Of a stretch of DNA of 64,000 nucleotides, positions 52,789 through 64,000 are shown piece by piece (position 1 is the stretch's first letter; every line of letters starts with the position of its first letter). A model generated the notes under the pieces. The model was not told the origin of the DNA and made no database searches. It saw only the letters and a program-made list of their open reading frames with translations. Made by a program: the position numbers and the translations under genes. Source of the DNA: Beverwykella pulmonaria (lineage: Eukaryota; Ascomycota; Dothideomycetes; Pleosporales; Melanommataceae); assembly GCA_001599595.1 (NCBI GenBank), contig BCHH01000002.1, positions 4,440,055 through 4,504,054 on the forward strand. The letters run 5' to 3'.

Positions 52789-53116
52789 GCTTCTCGACAC
52801 CTGCATCTGCCTAGTGCCTTCGCAATTCTTTCCACATTTGGATCTAGCCGCGTTTCGTCATAGAACAGGAACAGCCATACAGCAGATGCTCTTAGCTACA
52901 TCAGCCGAGGCATTGCGCGTTTTAGGCGTCACATAGAAATAACATGTCCACTGTTGTTTTCCGCATGTCCCCCGGGACCCGTGGGATGCGAGCATTTTGC
53001 ACATCGTATTCGATCGATCGTTTAATAATCCTGTCCACGTCAGCTCGAAGCAACTGATGAATACATTAAAATAAAGGACAGTATTCGGCTTTGTCCTTAT
53101 CGATACGTACCCAACC

Positions 53117-54806
53117 ATGGAAGTCACGCCCGTTAACATCGTTCTGTTTTCGCTGTCCGAGTCGGCGGTTGCTTTCTATTTCCTTCCTTATGTACTCCCT
53201 AGTGGGACTCTGTCGATATTCTTCCTCCTTTTCTCCATCTTGAACTGGAGCGGCTTCATTTTCTATCATCTCATCATATACCCCTTCTTCCTCAGCCCTC
53301 TACGGCATCTACCAAATCCTCCCCATGGCTTCTGGCCCATTATCGGACATGGACTTATTATGTTTCAGCGACCGCCTGGTGCCGCTCATCTGAAGATGAT
53401 GAAGGAGACCAAGAATGATGGCATCATCAACTATCGAAATTTCTTCCACCAAGACCGACTGCTCTTGACAACGCCGGCAGCACTTGCGGATGTTTTGGTC
53501 CACAAGAGCTACGACTTCGAGAAGCCACCGTGGATTCGAACATTCTTGCGTCAGTTTCTGGGCGATGGATTGCTCACGAGTGAGGGCAACGAACACAGGC
53601 ATCAGCGAAAGGACATCATGCCTGCATTCAGCTTCAGACATATCAAGGAACTTTACCCAGTCTTCTGGTCTAAAAGCATTGAACTATGCGAGGTCTTGAA
53701 AGCCGATCTTTGGGACAAGTCCGATAAGGTACTGGAAATTAATCATTTCTCGACCCAGGTGACAATGGACATTATCGGCCTCGCGGGGCTTGGGCGCGAT
53801 ATCGGATCACTCCGCAATAGCGATGATGAGCTCATCAAGAACTACGAGGAAATTCTCGAGCCGACAGTAGAGAAGGGGATATATTTCGTTTTCCACCTGC
53901 TCTTTCCCGCATGGCTCATGAAGGCATTGCCATGGAAATTAAACGAACGGGTGAAAATCACGACGGATAGTCTCAAGCAGATATGTAGAGAATTCGTGAA
54001 AGAGAAGAAGTTACGCATGAAGAGGGAGAGCGAGGAGCATGTCGATATTCTATCGATCATGATTGGTTCGAATAACTTCTCGGATGATGGGCTTGTGGAT
54101 CAGCTCCTCACGTTCCTTGCAGCAGGGTAAGATCTTGGTTCGTCCTTCTTTTCACCTTTGTTATATACTGAGATCTGCCAGGCATGAAACTACCTCCTCA
54201 GCGCTCACATGGGCAACGCACCTTCTTGCTACCAACCCAGCCATCCAGACACGTCTTCGGACCGAGATCCACACCGCTATTCAATCACCAAAGACCCTCT
54301 CGGTCCCCAGCGGGGATATTGCAGGTTTGCTCGAATCTCTTCCCTATCTGAACGCTGTCTGCAATGAAACGCTTCGCCTATACCCTACCATTCCCGTTAG
54401 CGCACGCTTCGCAATCCGCGATACCACAATTGATGGTCAATTTATTCCAAAGGGCACGCTTTCCTTCATCGTACCCATAGCCATCAACCGACTACCTCAG
54501 CTTTGGGGCGAGGATGCGGAAGAGTTCAAACCTGAAAGGTGGATCGATGCGGAGTCGGGACGTGCGACCAACAACGGGGGCGCTGACAGCAATTACTCGT
54601 TTCTCACATTTCTTCATGGACCTAGGAGTTGCATTGGGGAGAAGTTTGCGCGTGCGGAAATGCGAGCGTTGGTTGCGGCTTTCGTTGGGAGTTTCGAGAT
54701 GGAGATGGCGGATCCAAATGAGATTGTTAGGGGCGGCGGGACGATTACATATAAGCCATTGAATGGGATGCGGTTGAGGTTGAAGGCTGTGCAATGGGGA
54801 AGCTGA
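53117..54806 (+). CDS. cytochrome P450 monooxygenase
   Basis: Exons 53117-54126 and 54182-54806 (55-nt intron) give 544 residues. Two N-terminal hydrophobic stretches anchor it to the ER, followed by the proline hinge HLPNPPHGFWPIIGHG. The I-helix AGHETTSSALTW is rebuilt across the intron. Further motifs are the K-helix ETLRLYP, the PERW region and the haem loop FLHGPRSCIGEKFA, with the ligand Cys near residue 487. It looks most like the CYP4/CYP52-related fungal P450s (long-chain substrates), but the family number and substrate cannot be fixed by eye. No secondary-metabolite backbone enzyme is present in the window. Confidence 0.93.
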
Positions 54807-55006
54807 TGTTGGGAGTAACGCTTTTATCATGTTTGGAAGAGCAATGACTTTTTGGATGAAATTACACGATTATGATGACTTTTGGTATACCTCCTCACTT
54901 AAATACAATGTTGGTGGTCTAACATGGATGAATGGAACATGACATTTGTACCTATGATCTTACAATTTGATCGATTCTGCCTGCGCACGTATTGTGATGG
55001 TGTGCA

Positions 55007-55486
55007 TCAGCGGTGTTGCAAGATCGTTGATGTTTGTTCACTCTCCCCTTCTTCGTACCTCATATTGCAATAAAACAGTTCCTTGCTAGTGTACATTTGC
55101 TCCCCAGATTTCCGTTTGGGAAAAATTATCTTACCATAATAATATTCCGAAGCTGACGCAGTGGACAAAGGCTCAACTTTCGGGTAACCGTAATCAAGTT
55201 TCTCAGACAGTGGCGTGTCCGGATGACAGGCCAACCCCTGCAGCTGGGAAAGCAACGCATCAGCGTTGTGCTTTGGCATTGCGTTTCTTTCCCCAATGTT
55301 GCTCAGAGGATACAAGCTGCAGCATAGTAGAGATAGAGAGCTACAGGATGTACATCTCTGAATAAAAAAGAAATAACCCGGAAACAATTTGCGCGATATG
55401 ACATGGTGAGGATGATCTCGGAAGCCTCTGCACGTCGGATATCTACTGGCCGTCTCACTCTTCGCCTCACTGCAATCACTGTACAT
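55007..55486 (-). CDS. hypothetical protein (159 aa), doubtful
   Basis: An ATG-initiated 159-codon frame reads MYSDCSEAKSETASR, a hydrophobic Cys/Ser/Leu patch (SLSLLCCSLYPLS) and a hydrophilic C-terminal half with KLDYGYPKVEPLSTASASEY. No domain, signal peptide or intron is evident. It is a possible orphan gene; a chance frame in gene-poor DNA is nearly as likely. Confidence 0.25.
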   Translation of the reverse strand: MYSDCSEAKSETASRYPTCRGFRDHPHHVISRKLFPGYFFFIQRCTSCSSLSLLCCSLYPLSNIGERNAMPKHNADALLSQLQGLACHPDTPLSEKLDYGYPKVEPLSTASASEYYYGKIIFPKRKSGEQMYTSKELFYCNMRYEEGESEQTSTILQHR

Positions 55487-57202
55487 GTCTGCCGTCCTCC
55501 AGACACATGTTATACTTAGCTACGATGGGCAGCTAAGGAGAAGGAGAGTAGGAAGACGATTTCGAGCCAACCCCGAGCATGACTGCAGCTTAGGCTTCGT
55601 ATAACAGCAGTGTCCTCTGTATCCTAGTCAATAAACCCCAGCAGTATCCATATCTTCACAGGTAGCATACGAGTGGTCGGAGAAAAAAACCGACTATAAT
55701 CGACACCCTTTCACACTAGTTACCTCATGAGGCAGTTTGGAAGGACTAGAAGTGGCGTGAGGTAAACTTTTGATGTCATAGCTTGTACTGTTTTATAGTG
55801 CCACGGCAAGGCTTGCAGTGCTCATTTAGAGGGGCTTGGGCAAGTCCAATCGTGTCGATGAGAGAAAATGAGACTAGCCAATCACTGCCTTCTGGGCTTG
55901 CATGTATGTGCCAGGACTCTGTTCCCAGTCTGATTATATCTATGATTTTCTTGCCGAAAATATAAAGCCAGCCAATAATTTCACTGGCACCATTGTGGCC
56001 CGAGTTTTCCACTCCAAAGACATACCAGCAATCACTTCTTGGCTCACTTCCAAGCTTGGAGACCGTATGCCAATTCACTCGCCTGCACAGTATGGATCCC
56101 AAGGATTCATTCCAGGCCAATTAAATCCTATTTCACCCCAGGAGTGTTGTACCCGTATTCTCAGAGGTGCCAGGCTGGCAACGCTCCAAACGCATTTCAC
56201 CCGTCCGTAATTTCATACTATTGTCAGGCCATGCCTTTAGTTTTGAGGCATTCGACGTCCACTTGGGGCAAAGATCGACAGCTGCCGACCTGTTGCTTCC
56301 GAGAGTTGGAGAGAATGAGGCACGGCCTTCGAAGACCACGCATATAGATGGCCGCGGTTCTGTGTGTGCCTTCTGCCCTATGAGATGCTACTTTATTGAG
56401 CCTTATCGGGGGTGGAGGAGTTATCAAATTTATTGCCTTCCCGGTGTTATGTCATATTTGGCACCCGTCTAGATTGTCCGACGGAGACAGATCTATTCCA
56501 CGATCCATCATCCTGTATATCCGTCGTGGGGCGTCGTCGAACTCCAAGCGCATGGAGTTAGATCACACCATGTGCGGTTAGAGGAGCCGTATCTGCGCCA
56601 GGCGATAAAACCGGCAGCGAATTCACCTCGACTCAAAGTCATGGATCCTCCGTGAGCACCAGCGAGAGTGTACAGGCAAAGGCATGATTCACCAGGAACC
56701 ACCAGTCGAGGCTATGTGGATGGAGGAGTTGAAGGCGAATCAGGAACCGCAGGTTCCTTGTCTCGCGCAGGCAGATTAATGTGTGCAATTCGCCTCCTGA
56801 ATGTAACGCCATTGTCTCAATGACAAGCACAGGTACACACAGTCCTCTGGCCGCACCTCAAGTGAGAGGCAACAGACGGTGGCGGGAATAGGTCCAGCGT
56901 GACGCGTCACAAGACAAGACAGTTCTAGAGTACGTCTGGCTACCAGCAACTCGAACAAGAGACTTTATCTATACCAACCTTCAGTGCGGAAGTACACCGG
57001 TCCTTGAGGATTCCTGAAGAGCGTGATGCTGGGGTTTAGCCTCTCGTGTTGTGAGTTGTTGGCCACGACCAGGAGGCTTTGTGTAAGACGTTTTCTGTCC
57101 AGCGTGCTGGCATCGTTGGAACGTGATCCATGAGGGGAGGAAGAACCGAAGGAGAATCTAGAATATGTTTGTTAGCTACGACTGAGCGAGTATTGTTCTC
57201 TG

Positions 57203-57469
57203 CTAGTGCTCGCAGCGCTCCCGAGATCTGCTCAACAAGGAGGTGCGCTCGCTTGGCGTGCAGCCTGGGATATAAGAACGTCGGAGACTGGAAGCGCAGA
57301 GAACATGAAAGTGTCTGGGGGGGCGAAGTGCCTTGAGGAAAGCAGCAACGTGAGCACTGGTTCGCAAAAATGCATCGTAATGTAAGTCCAAGCTCCGCCG
57401 CTCCCGGTCTATGAAGGGGCTAGCGCCTATGCTCTTCACTGACAGCGCTACCGCAACGAACAGCGGCAT
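57203..57469 (-). CDS. possible small secreted protein (88 aa), doubtful
   Basis: The ATG at 57469 opens MPLFVAVALSVKSIGASPF, which looks like a weak signal peptide, followed by about 68 residues rich in Arg, Ser and His with three cysteines. It sits alone in a gene-poor stretch, a setting where small secreted proteins can lie. There is no homology I recognise and coding character is weak. Confidence 0.2.
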   Translation of the reverse strand: MPLFVAVALSVKSIGASPFIDRERRSLDLHYDAFLRTSAHVAAFLKALRPPRHFHVLCASSLRRSYIPGCTPSERTSLLSRSRERCEH

Positions 57470-58654
57470 GATTTTACGTATATGAAATTCGAACGCTCTC
57501 GATGACTCGATAAGAACATTTCAGGAGCCCGTGCCTCTTCCAATATTGCACGCAAAGTTGGTGTCAAGACCTAAGTTTGAGGAAACGTGTGAGAGTAGGG
57601 ACCGCGAAAGAGGACCATCCATCCTCCAACCCCTCGAGGTCAAGGCCGCTTGAAAACGGTATTGTAGAATCATGGGAAGAACCCAGAGAGATGCGCAATA
57701 GTATAGTCGTAAAAGAGTTATGTTGACCGAAATAGCGACGCTTAGAGGCGCAGTGTGCCCGCTTTCACGAAGAGACCTATGCCTCTTTGCCTTTCAACGT
57801 CTGGTATGTTCTCGATGTCACAGTGGTGGTGTAGGCCTCTGTTAAAGCTGATGGATGCAAAAGATTATTTCGTTGAGCCATGGTTGAGTCCCTTCTGTGT
57901 TGAACAACATGGAAGGGGGAGCACATCACACTATCGGGATGAACGCAACTCATTTACTTACTTCCTTCGAAGACAATGGAGCGAGATCTTTGGAACGAAG
58001 TAGCTTTCAAGAGCATGATACGCTCGGAAGTGGCTCCGCGTCGCTCTTGTCCCCGTTCATCGTTCAAGAGCCAACGAACAGCCGGGACAGGAAGGAAGGC
58101 GTTTTTGGCGCACAACAACGCCCCAAAACAACAAGGACCAAAGATACTGGAGAACAAGGCTCAGTGAACTCACAGGAAATGCGTACGTGAGCAGCAAGCA
58201 CACACGCGTAATATTGAGCTAAATGTTGCAGTCTGGTCAACTCTTGGAAGTGCACGCCGTTCTGGTTCGCTGGTCGCCTGGCCCGCGAACACGCAGTACT
58301 TCTTCCGAGCGACCAGTCGCTCACGTGAACGGCACACTTATTTGAATGGGCAATGGATGCAGGTAAAGTCGCCTGGTGCTCACATTAACACATGGGGCAT
58401 CACGTCGTCCAGCATCTAAAATACCTGATATTAACTGGTTAGGATATTCATCCAAACGCCATGCTTGCCTTTACATCGGGCGGTATACACCTATCAAGAA
58501 GTTCAAAGGTCGCCTTTTAGGACACCACCTGCATTACTTTTGCTCTGCGAATACGAACTCATACCACGCATCTTCATTCGACAGCCGCCGCGACACCACG
58601 CTATCTCATACCTTCGCAAATCGTTCATTCTGCCATCCTATAGTTCATACCGTT

Positions 58655-61235
58655 TTAGTTATTACGAAAGTATGGGCCGTCGAAAGACGGATCGGTGTTT
58701 TGTTGCTGAAAAGTCGGCGTGGGCATGGGGCTGAAAGACGTGAACATCGAAGCTGCCGTATGGTCATCATCGGGCAGTCTCCCTCGCTCAGTCCCGTACG
58801 GAACGGCCTGCGTTCCTCTAAGGTTGGAATTCGGAAATACCATTTGGTCTTCCAACCACAAATCGGAGATATTGAGGGAGAGTCGGCCAGCTACAGCCTC
58901 CAGAGTGGTGAGGGCCATCTGATACGCTCGTTCTGCTAATGGATCCTTCATCATGCGCAACCAGCGCACCAGCTTCTTCGTGTACTGCGATAATACTACA
59001 ACCTCTTGCGAACCTGGCACAGAATACGAAAGCCCAAGGAGAAACACCGACACGGACTGCATCAGTTGGTGCACGACGCACCACCAAGGCCCTTTTTCGT
59101 AAATAAAGAGTGGGTCTGGCTGGTCGGGCAAGAAATCGGTTACAGTTTTTGCCGCGTCTACGCAAATGTCGGCCATCCGGCGAATGAAGGTCGTTGGGAC
59201 GCTGGGGTCGATGACTGATTGAGGTTGGCTCAAGCTGAACAGACACGGTCTCGTAAGAAGAATGCGGGCGCTACAAAAATGAAACCCAAGCAGCACACAC
59301 TCGCGGGAGAAGTTCTGCGATGAAAGATTGGGCGCTGTACGCGGGTTGTGAGTTTGGAAATTGAACTCGGAGGGCAGGGACCCGACCCACTGGTCTAGAC
59401 GTTGGCTCAGTTGGACCATATCATGCTGGATCTCGGCCAGAGAACGGATCATGGTTGCAGCGGAATACAATGAGGTGAGAATGTTCTGGGTTACAATGCC
59501 CAATTGAACCACGGCCTTGAAGTACGATCCGCAGTTCGCTGTAGCTGTCACCACACCGGTGGGAGTACGAGAAGGATCCATCATCTCATTGGAAAATGAG
59601 CTGGAATATGCCGGTGAAAGTCTGGACGATGAACCAGAAATTTGGGCGGTAGGGTCTCTCACAGGATATCTCAATGCGTTACTTTCCTCCACATAATCCG
59701 AAAGCTGATCTTCCGAGAGAGGCGCCGGCAAGGGGACACTGCAGGCAGAATCAACAATGATGCTGGGCCGTCCAGTGATTATACTGAGAAGGCGCTCGAG
59801 GGAGTAAAGACTCCACCATATCCGGACCAGCATCTCCCTCTTTGTGGTCGAGGCGGATGGGTCTTCATTGCGGACGTGAAGCCCAAGCGAGTAGGCGAAG
59901 CGGAGAGCTACGCCCACAATGATCCACGCTCTGTAAAGGCATCAATACCACATCGATGGAAAGGAACAGCCAGGTCAAGGCAACTGGACAAGAGGAAATA
60001 GAAGATGAAAGACTTGCCGGCTGATCTGGCCCACGGAGAGGTAATAAAACGCGAGCAATCCTGCGACTTGGATTTGCGGCACGTCCGAATGGCTGGTGAG
60101 GGCAAACTCATTCAACCCAAATGCCCTAGCTCTGGCCTGGTAGACAAGATGGTCCACTTCGTCTGCCCGCCATCGCGCCTTGATCAGGTGGGAGTGCTTT
60201 GCCCCAATCGCAAACACTAAGTTCATAATGGCCTGCCATTTCGGACTCAAGCGAGGCGCATTGCCAACCCGCACAGCCTTGAAGTATTTCCGAAACTCGT
60301 CTTCAAACTGCTTTCGTGGAAGTATGGGGAAGGAGTCGTGCACTGTCTCCATGTAACACCCGAGGAGGCGCTCCGCAGTCTCAGGTGCCGGTAGTTCGTA
60401 TGGATCGATTACGAAGTCCAAGTCTACACCTTCACTGTTCAGGTAAAAGTTAAAGGCACTCACTTGCTCGATGTTCTCTACCCCATACGACGAAGGACGG
60501 CGATCAGTCATTACGGGCGACTCGTCATCCCGCTCCAGATGCAGCATGATGCTTCTCAGCCATTGGAGCTCTGAATTCTTCCCAACAAACCCTGTCGCCC
60601 GCGCACGATCATCTTTGAGAAGGTCCTCGTCGAGCAAATCCAGGGACTCGGTGTCCAGGGGTTCAAGTGGTTCTTTAGTATCGATAGGACTGGCATCGAC
60701 CAGTCCTCTAGCCTCTTTGGATCTGTCGACATCGGTGTCGGGGTTCGAAGGCGTAAGCGTTTGCCGCATCTCGGACATGTCTTCTTCAACCTGGACAAAC
60801 ATTACTACTGGAACGTGATCATCTGCACGGCCTTAGCCTTTGATACGCACTGCTTCCAGCAGCTCGCCAATTCTGGCATTCTCCTCGTCGTTGGCACGCC
60901 CTCTCAAGGCGGAGAGCAGCCCAGCCATCTGCACGCATCGTTCCGTAATACTGGTTTTGTGAGAAAGAGCCATGAGTATCATGGAGAGCTTGCACTGACA
61001 TCTTCAGTCTGTCCTTCCGCGGCAGGATATATACGCACTCCCGGTTAGTCCCTTCGCAGTGCTTGCAGCGTGGAGTGTCGCCTGTGCATTTGATCTTGTG
61101 GTTTCTACACGCTGTGCAAGCTCGTGGAACGCGCCGCCTATCCTTTGTTGTATTTTGCCCAAGCCCAGGCCGTTGAAGACGGGGGATGGCTACTTTTCGA
61201 GAACCAAATGGCGCCGTTGGTGTACCCGAAGACAT
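58655..61235 (-). CDS. Zn2Cys6 transcription factor with Fungal_trans domain
   Basis: Exons 61235-61000, 60950-60851, 60790-60018 and 59930-58655 give 794 residues. The N-terminus carries a binuclear cluster, RVPRACTACRNHKIKC, GDTPRCKHCEGTNRECVY, followed by a short coiled-coil region rebuilt over introns 1 and 2. The Fungal_trans middle homology region includes LLGCYMETVHDSFPILPRK, VPQIQVAGLLAFYYLSVG, WIIVGVALRFAYSLGLH and IWWSLYSLERLLSIITGRP. Intron 3 (60017-59931) starts GCAAGT, so it is a GC-AG intron; the join QISR to AWIIVG is exactly what the family needs. The domain is of the XlnR/AmyR-like general type. Target genes are unknown. Confidence 0.92.
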
Positions 61236-64000
61236 TGCTGGTTCCGCGCCGGTCAAGGCGTGCTGTTGTCGTGCGAAGGACCACCACTAAGGAAGCAATC
61301 AGCTAGGAGTGAACGGCTGCTAAAGCCCCGCCCCAAAGTAGCTATAGCAGGTCTCTCTTCTATTCAAGCGCGCTAGCCAATTACATATCAGTTCTCCAGA
61401 TCAAAGCGTTGGCAGCCGTGGCCGCAGCCGCCGGTGCAAAAAGCGGGCACTATTCACACCGTTCCGGCGCGGGAAGGAAGCCGGACAACCAATTTTGCGT
61501 GGCGCAAAGAAAATTGCAACAGTTACCTGGTGACGTGGCGCTGATTTGGTAGTGCCAATCGCAGGGCGTCGATTCGGTCACAAGAATGGACCGTGGTATG
61601 AAAGAGAAGAATCAGAGGATACAATAATGAGATAGCGAAGCCATCATTCCGAACAGGCGACTGTGAGCCTCCACTGAGAGCACATACAACAGAAATCACA
61701 TTGCGGAGTGGATACGTGGATGATGTAAGCTAAACCTGAGCTCTATGGAAGTTGAGGCCGGGCCAATCAGAATCTTCACGATTTGCGACCGATGGATTTG
61801 GGACCGACCATGGAATTTTGAGAGCGGCCTCTCTATCGGCGTATCTAATTACCCTGGCCTGCCCAAGCTCTGGACAAGTCTCCCACGTGGCGATCGCTCA
61901 ACTGGTACATATGACCTCCAGGCCACTCCCTTTTTATCTGTCACCAGAGCTGTTTGCTGCAAGCGCATGCAAAGAGCAGTGGCAAGGAGTGTTCAAAGGT
62001 TGGTCGTCTTCTCATGTAGTAATTTGTTGTGTAGGAACAGGATATCTTTCCCTCCGGAGTGCTATGCTTCGTCGTCGTTACCGGCTTTATTCACGCTCCC
62101 AGCGTCCCGATGTCCGATTTTCGGCTCCCTCTCTACGCCACTGTTGGTTCTGATACAAAATCACATCTCTCTGTTCATTCGAGTTCACTCCTTTCCATCC
62201 CAGATAGAAGTGGTGTGATCGTATGATTTCTGCCTCCGCTCGACTCCAGATCCCTTGCGGTTGCGTCACTTGTCTCTCGTCTTCGCCGCTCCCAACAGAA
62301 CTTCCGTCCACCGAATGGCACGCGCGACACTCCCGCCACGACGGAAGAAACGAACGAATCTCGGTGGTGGCGATGGGCACGAGCGCTCGGCGAAATTGGT
62401 TCGACTCGATTCCAAATCCATGCTAGACCAAGCCCGTTGATACATGCGTACGACGCGGCCCAGGACGATGTCTTTGAAAGATGCTTACAGACCAGGCAGG
62501 ATACGGCAAAGACTCGTGGAAGGGTGGGTTTGGACAGGCAGGTGTTCTCCGGGACTCAAACCACAAAGGCTCTGCAAATTCTGTCGCAGCTCCGGAGATG
62601 GCACAGATTGCGGGTCAGCCCAAGCCAAGAATGTGAGAGCCACGCGAGCCGGACGGGCAGCTGCATGGGAACATGTGCATGATCGACCCAGAAGGGCAAC
62701 TCTCTCCAACCCCGGATATTCTAGTAACTGACTGTTGCTGTGCAGTCTGATGCCTTCGATATTCGCACGGGCTCATTCCTTATCACCACGCGGGCCGCAA
62801 TAATATCGGCGAAAAGAACCAGCGTCTCAAAATTCCTTCCTGTCAACCATCCGTCTTGGCGCAAGTCAATTTGTCGGGATCGAATACCGAGCCAATAAGC
62901 TTGCTAGGATTTTGACATCACACTACACTTCAACTCATCCACATCATTTCCACAACGACCCTTATTATGGATAGCCTTTCACTATGCGTATTACATCCTG
63001 AAACCGATGGGTCCACTATGGTTGGAACAATCGTGATCTGTAGTAGGGTGTGATAATTAAGTGTAAGCCCCGCAGCCTGCACCTATTCGCGGTACCGCCG
63101 TCGTAGGCGCTTTAAAGTTCGGAACTACTCTTCCAGCCTCGATGTTTACTTTTATCTTCTCCTTTGTCAAAAAAAGCACAAGTGCATCTCAATGGCACCA
63201 TGCAATTTTACTTTTGTCCACTTGTCCTTGTGCTATCGAATTCTCGCATGAATGCCGTATGCGAGGACTTGCTGGGAGTCAGCACGGTTTTCTCGGATCC
63301 TATGGTACGAGGAATGAGTGCAAGTGCAAATAAACCCCTCTCTGATCAACCCCTAGACTAGGTCTGTACTAATTTTCGTCGACATCTAAACCCATAGTAA
63401 GAACCGCCATTATCGGACACAAAGCCCAGATCAATTTCTGGTTAGCTTTGGGCGAGGGCGTTACTGCCAGAATTCTTGGGAACTCTCATTATTCGTGGCC
63501 AAATGAAGTAAGGGATATATTCTTATACCAAGGCTGTTCTCACTGTACTGGAATGGACACGTCTTCAATGCGCCCACCCAAACCTGATGCTTTTGGATCA
63601 CCAAGCGCATCCTTGCAAACGAGCTGAGAGGATCGGCCTTGCAAACGAGCTGAAAGGATCGGCCAACAGTAGGGCGTGTCTTAATACCCAACGAAGGGAT
63701 GTGTCGTGGTGGGATCGCGACTATGCACAGAAGCGTAAATGCCCTGATTTCAATCTACGATACCACAGTCAAAAGGCAGAAAAGGACGTCCGCAGATCTA
63801 CGATGACCTGTGGTTAGCTAATTACGCCAAACGAGCTTACTTAACCACATCATAAAAATGCAGTATCTACAGGCAATACACCGCTTGCGATTCAACACCC
63901 TCATTGGCGAGTGGTTTGCGAGGGGCTGTGAGCCCCGCCTGTGTAGCGTCCAACCAATCAAATAGATTCCGGTGAAGGAGTACATCAGGCTGACCCAGAG
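61236..64000. other. 2.8-kb gene-free end of the window
   Basis: The first part is the promoter of the Zn2Cys6 factor. No domain-bearing frame was found beyond it on either strand. A 26-bp tandem duplication lies at 63611-63662. A gene beginning outside the window cannot be excluded. Confidence 0.45.
63611..63662 (+). repeat. 26-bp tandem duplication
   Basis: Two head-to-tail copies of a 26-bp unit (starting CCTTGCAAACGAGC) occur at 63611-63636 and 63637-63662, differing at one base (G versus A). This is a recent local duplication in non-coding DNA. Confidence 0.9.

Larger units (their letters stand above)
51606..53116. other. 1.5-kb AT-rich intergenic region with small repeats
   Basis: No convincing gene was seen. 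It contains a perfect tandem pair of the 12-mer GGTACTCAGGGA (52561-52584). It also contains an imperfect tandem pair of about 54 bp starting with GTGGTTGAGCT (52681 and 52735). The P450 promoter is at its 3' end. Confidence 0.5.
54807..58654. other. 3.8-kb gene-poor region
   Basis: Only short frames occur. Two weak candidates (55007-55486 and 57203-57469, both minus) are listed separately. No transposase, reverse transcriptase, tRNA or clear repeat is visible. The region lies between the P450 and the 3' end of the second Zn2Cys6 factor. It may hold decayed genes or non-coding transcripts. Confidence 0.45.

Noticed and set aside
58064..58324. 86-codon minus-strand frame in the gene-poor stretch
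   Set aside because: No domain, signal peptide or conserved composition; other frames of similar length overlap it.
62390..62430. tRNA-like T-loop words (GGTTCGACTCGATTCC)
   Set aside because: No matching acceptor or D arm could be found at the right distance, so no tRNA is called.

Overview
The window looks like nuclear DNA of a filamentous ascomycete (Pezizomycotina). The class Dothideomycetes is a low-confidence guess. Genes sit on both strands without operons. Introns are mostly 45-100 nt with GT-AG ends and CTAAC-type branch sites. Proteins belong to fungal families: Zn2Cys6 factors, CBM1, RTA1, X325/BIM1, DUF3669. I found no tRNA, rRNA, CRISPR array or intact transposon.

Layout. 0-1.2 kb: a broken DUF3669 gene and a pair of diverged repeats. 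1.3-2.5 kb: an Hsp70-like gene interrupted by one in-frame TAG. 3.3-14 kb: a conserved unknown gene, a kynurenine aminotransferase-like gene divergent from MGS1, a Cys-rich membrane protein, a CBM1 secreted protein and CTF8. 14.3-18.1 kb: two divergently transcribed zinc-type medium-chain dehydrogenases. 19.3-26.3 kb: NFU1, an RGS membrane protein and a small unknown gene. 27.2-32.6 kb: a metalloreductase, a Ctr copper transporter and a BIM1/X325 copper-binding surface protein, read here as one copper-uptake module. 33.2-44.9 kb: housekeeping genes (beta-NAC, an AIF-like oxidoreductase, exosome RRP43, a NIMA-type kinase, an ankyrin/BTB protein, dienelactone hydrolase). 45-64 kb: a looser accessory segment with a second broken DUF3669 gene, an RTA1 transporter divergent from a Zn2Cys6 factor, a GH28-like beta-helix protein, a P450, a long stretch without a convincing gene, a second Zn2Cys6 factor, and a gene-free end.

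Most notable points. (1) The reductase/Ctr/BIM1 cluster has a Met-rich N-terminus and a Cys-rich insert in the reductase, and shared GAGCATG/GCTCA motifs in its promoters. (2) The beta-NAC gene appears to need a one-nucleotide microexon to encode its conserved Gly-Gly-Lys. (3) Two independently decayed DUF3669 copies lie 45 kb apart. (4) Unusual splicing recurs: a 33-nt intron, a stop-free 48-nt intron, a GC-AG intron and several AAG acceptors. All exon models come from reading the sequence; no alignment or expression data were available.
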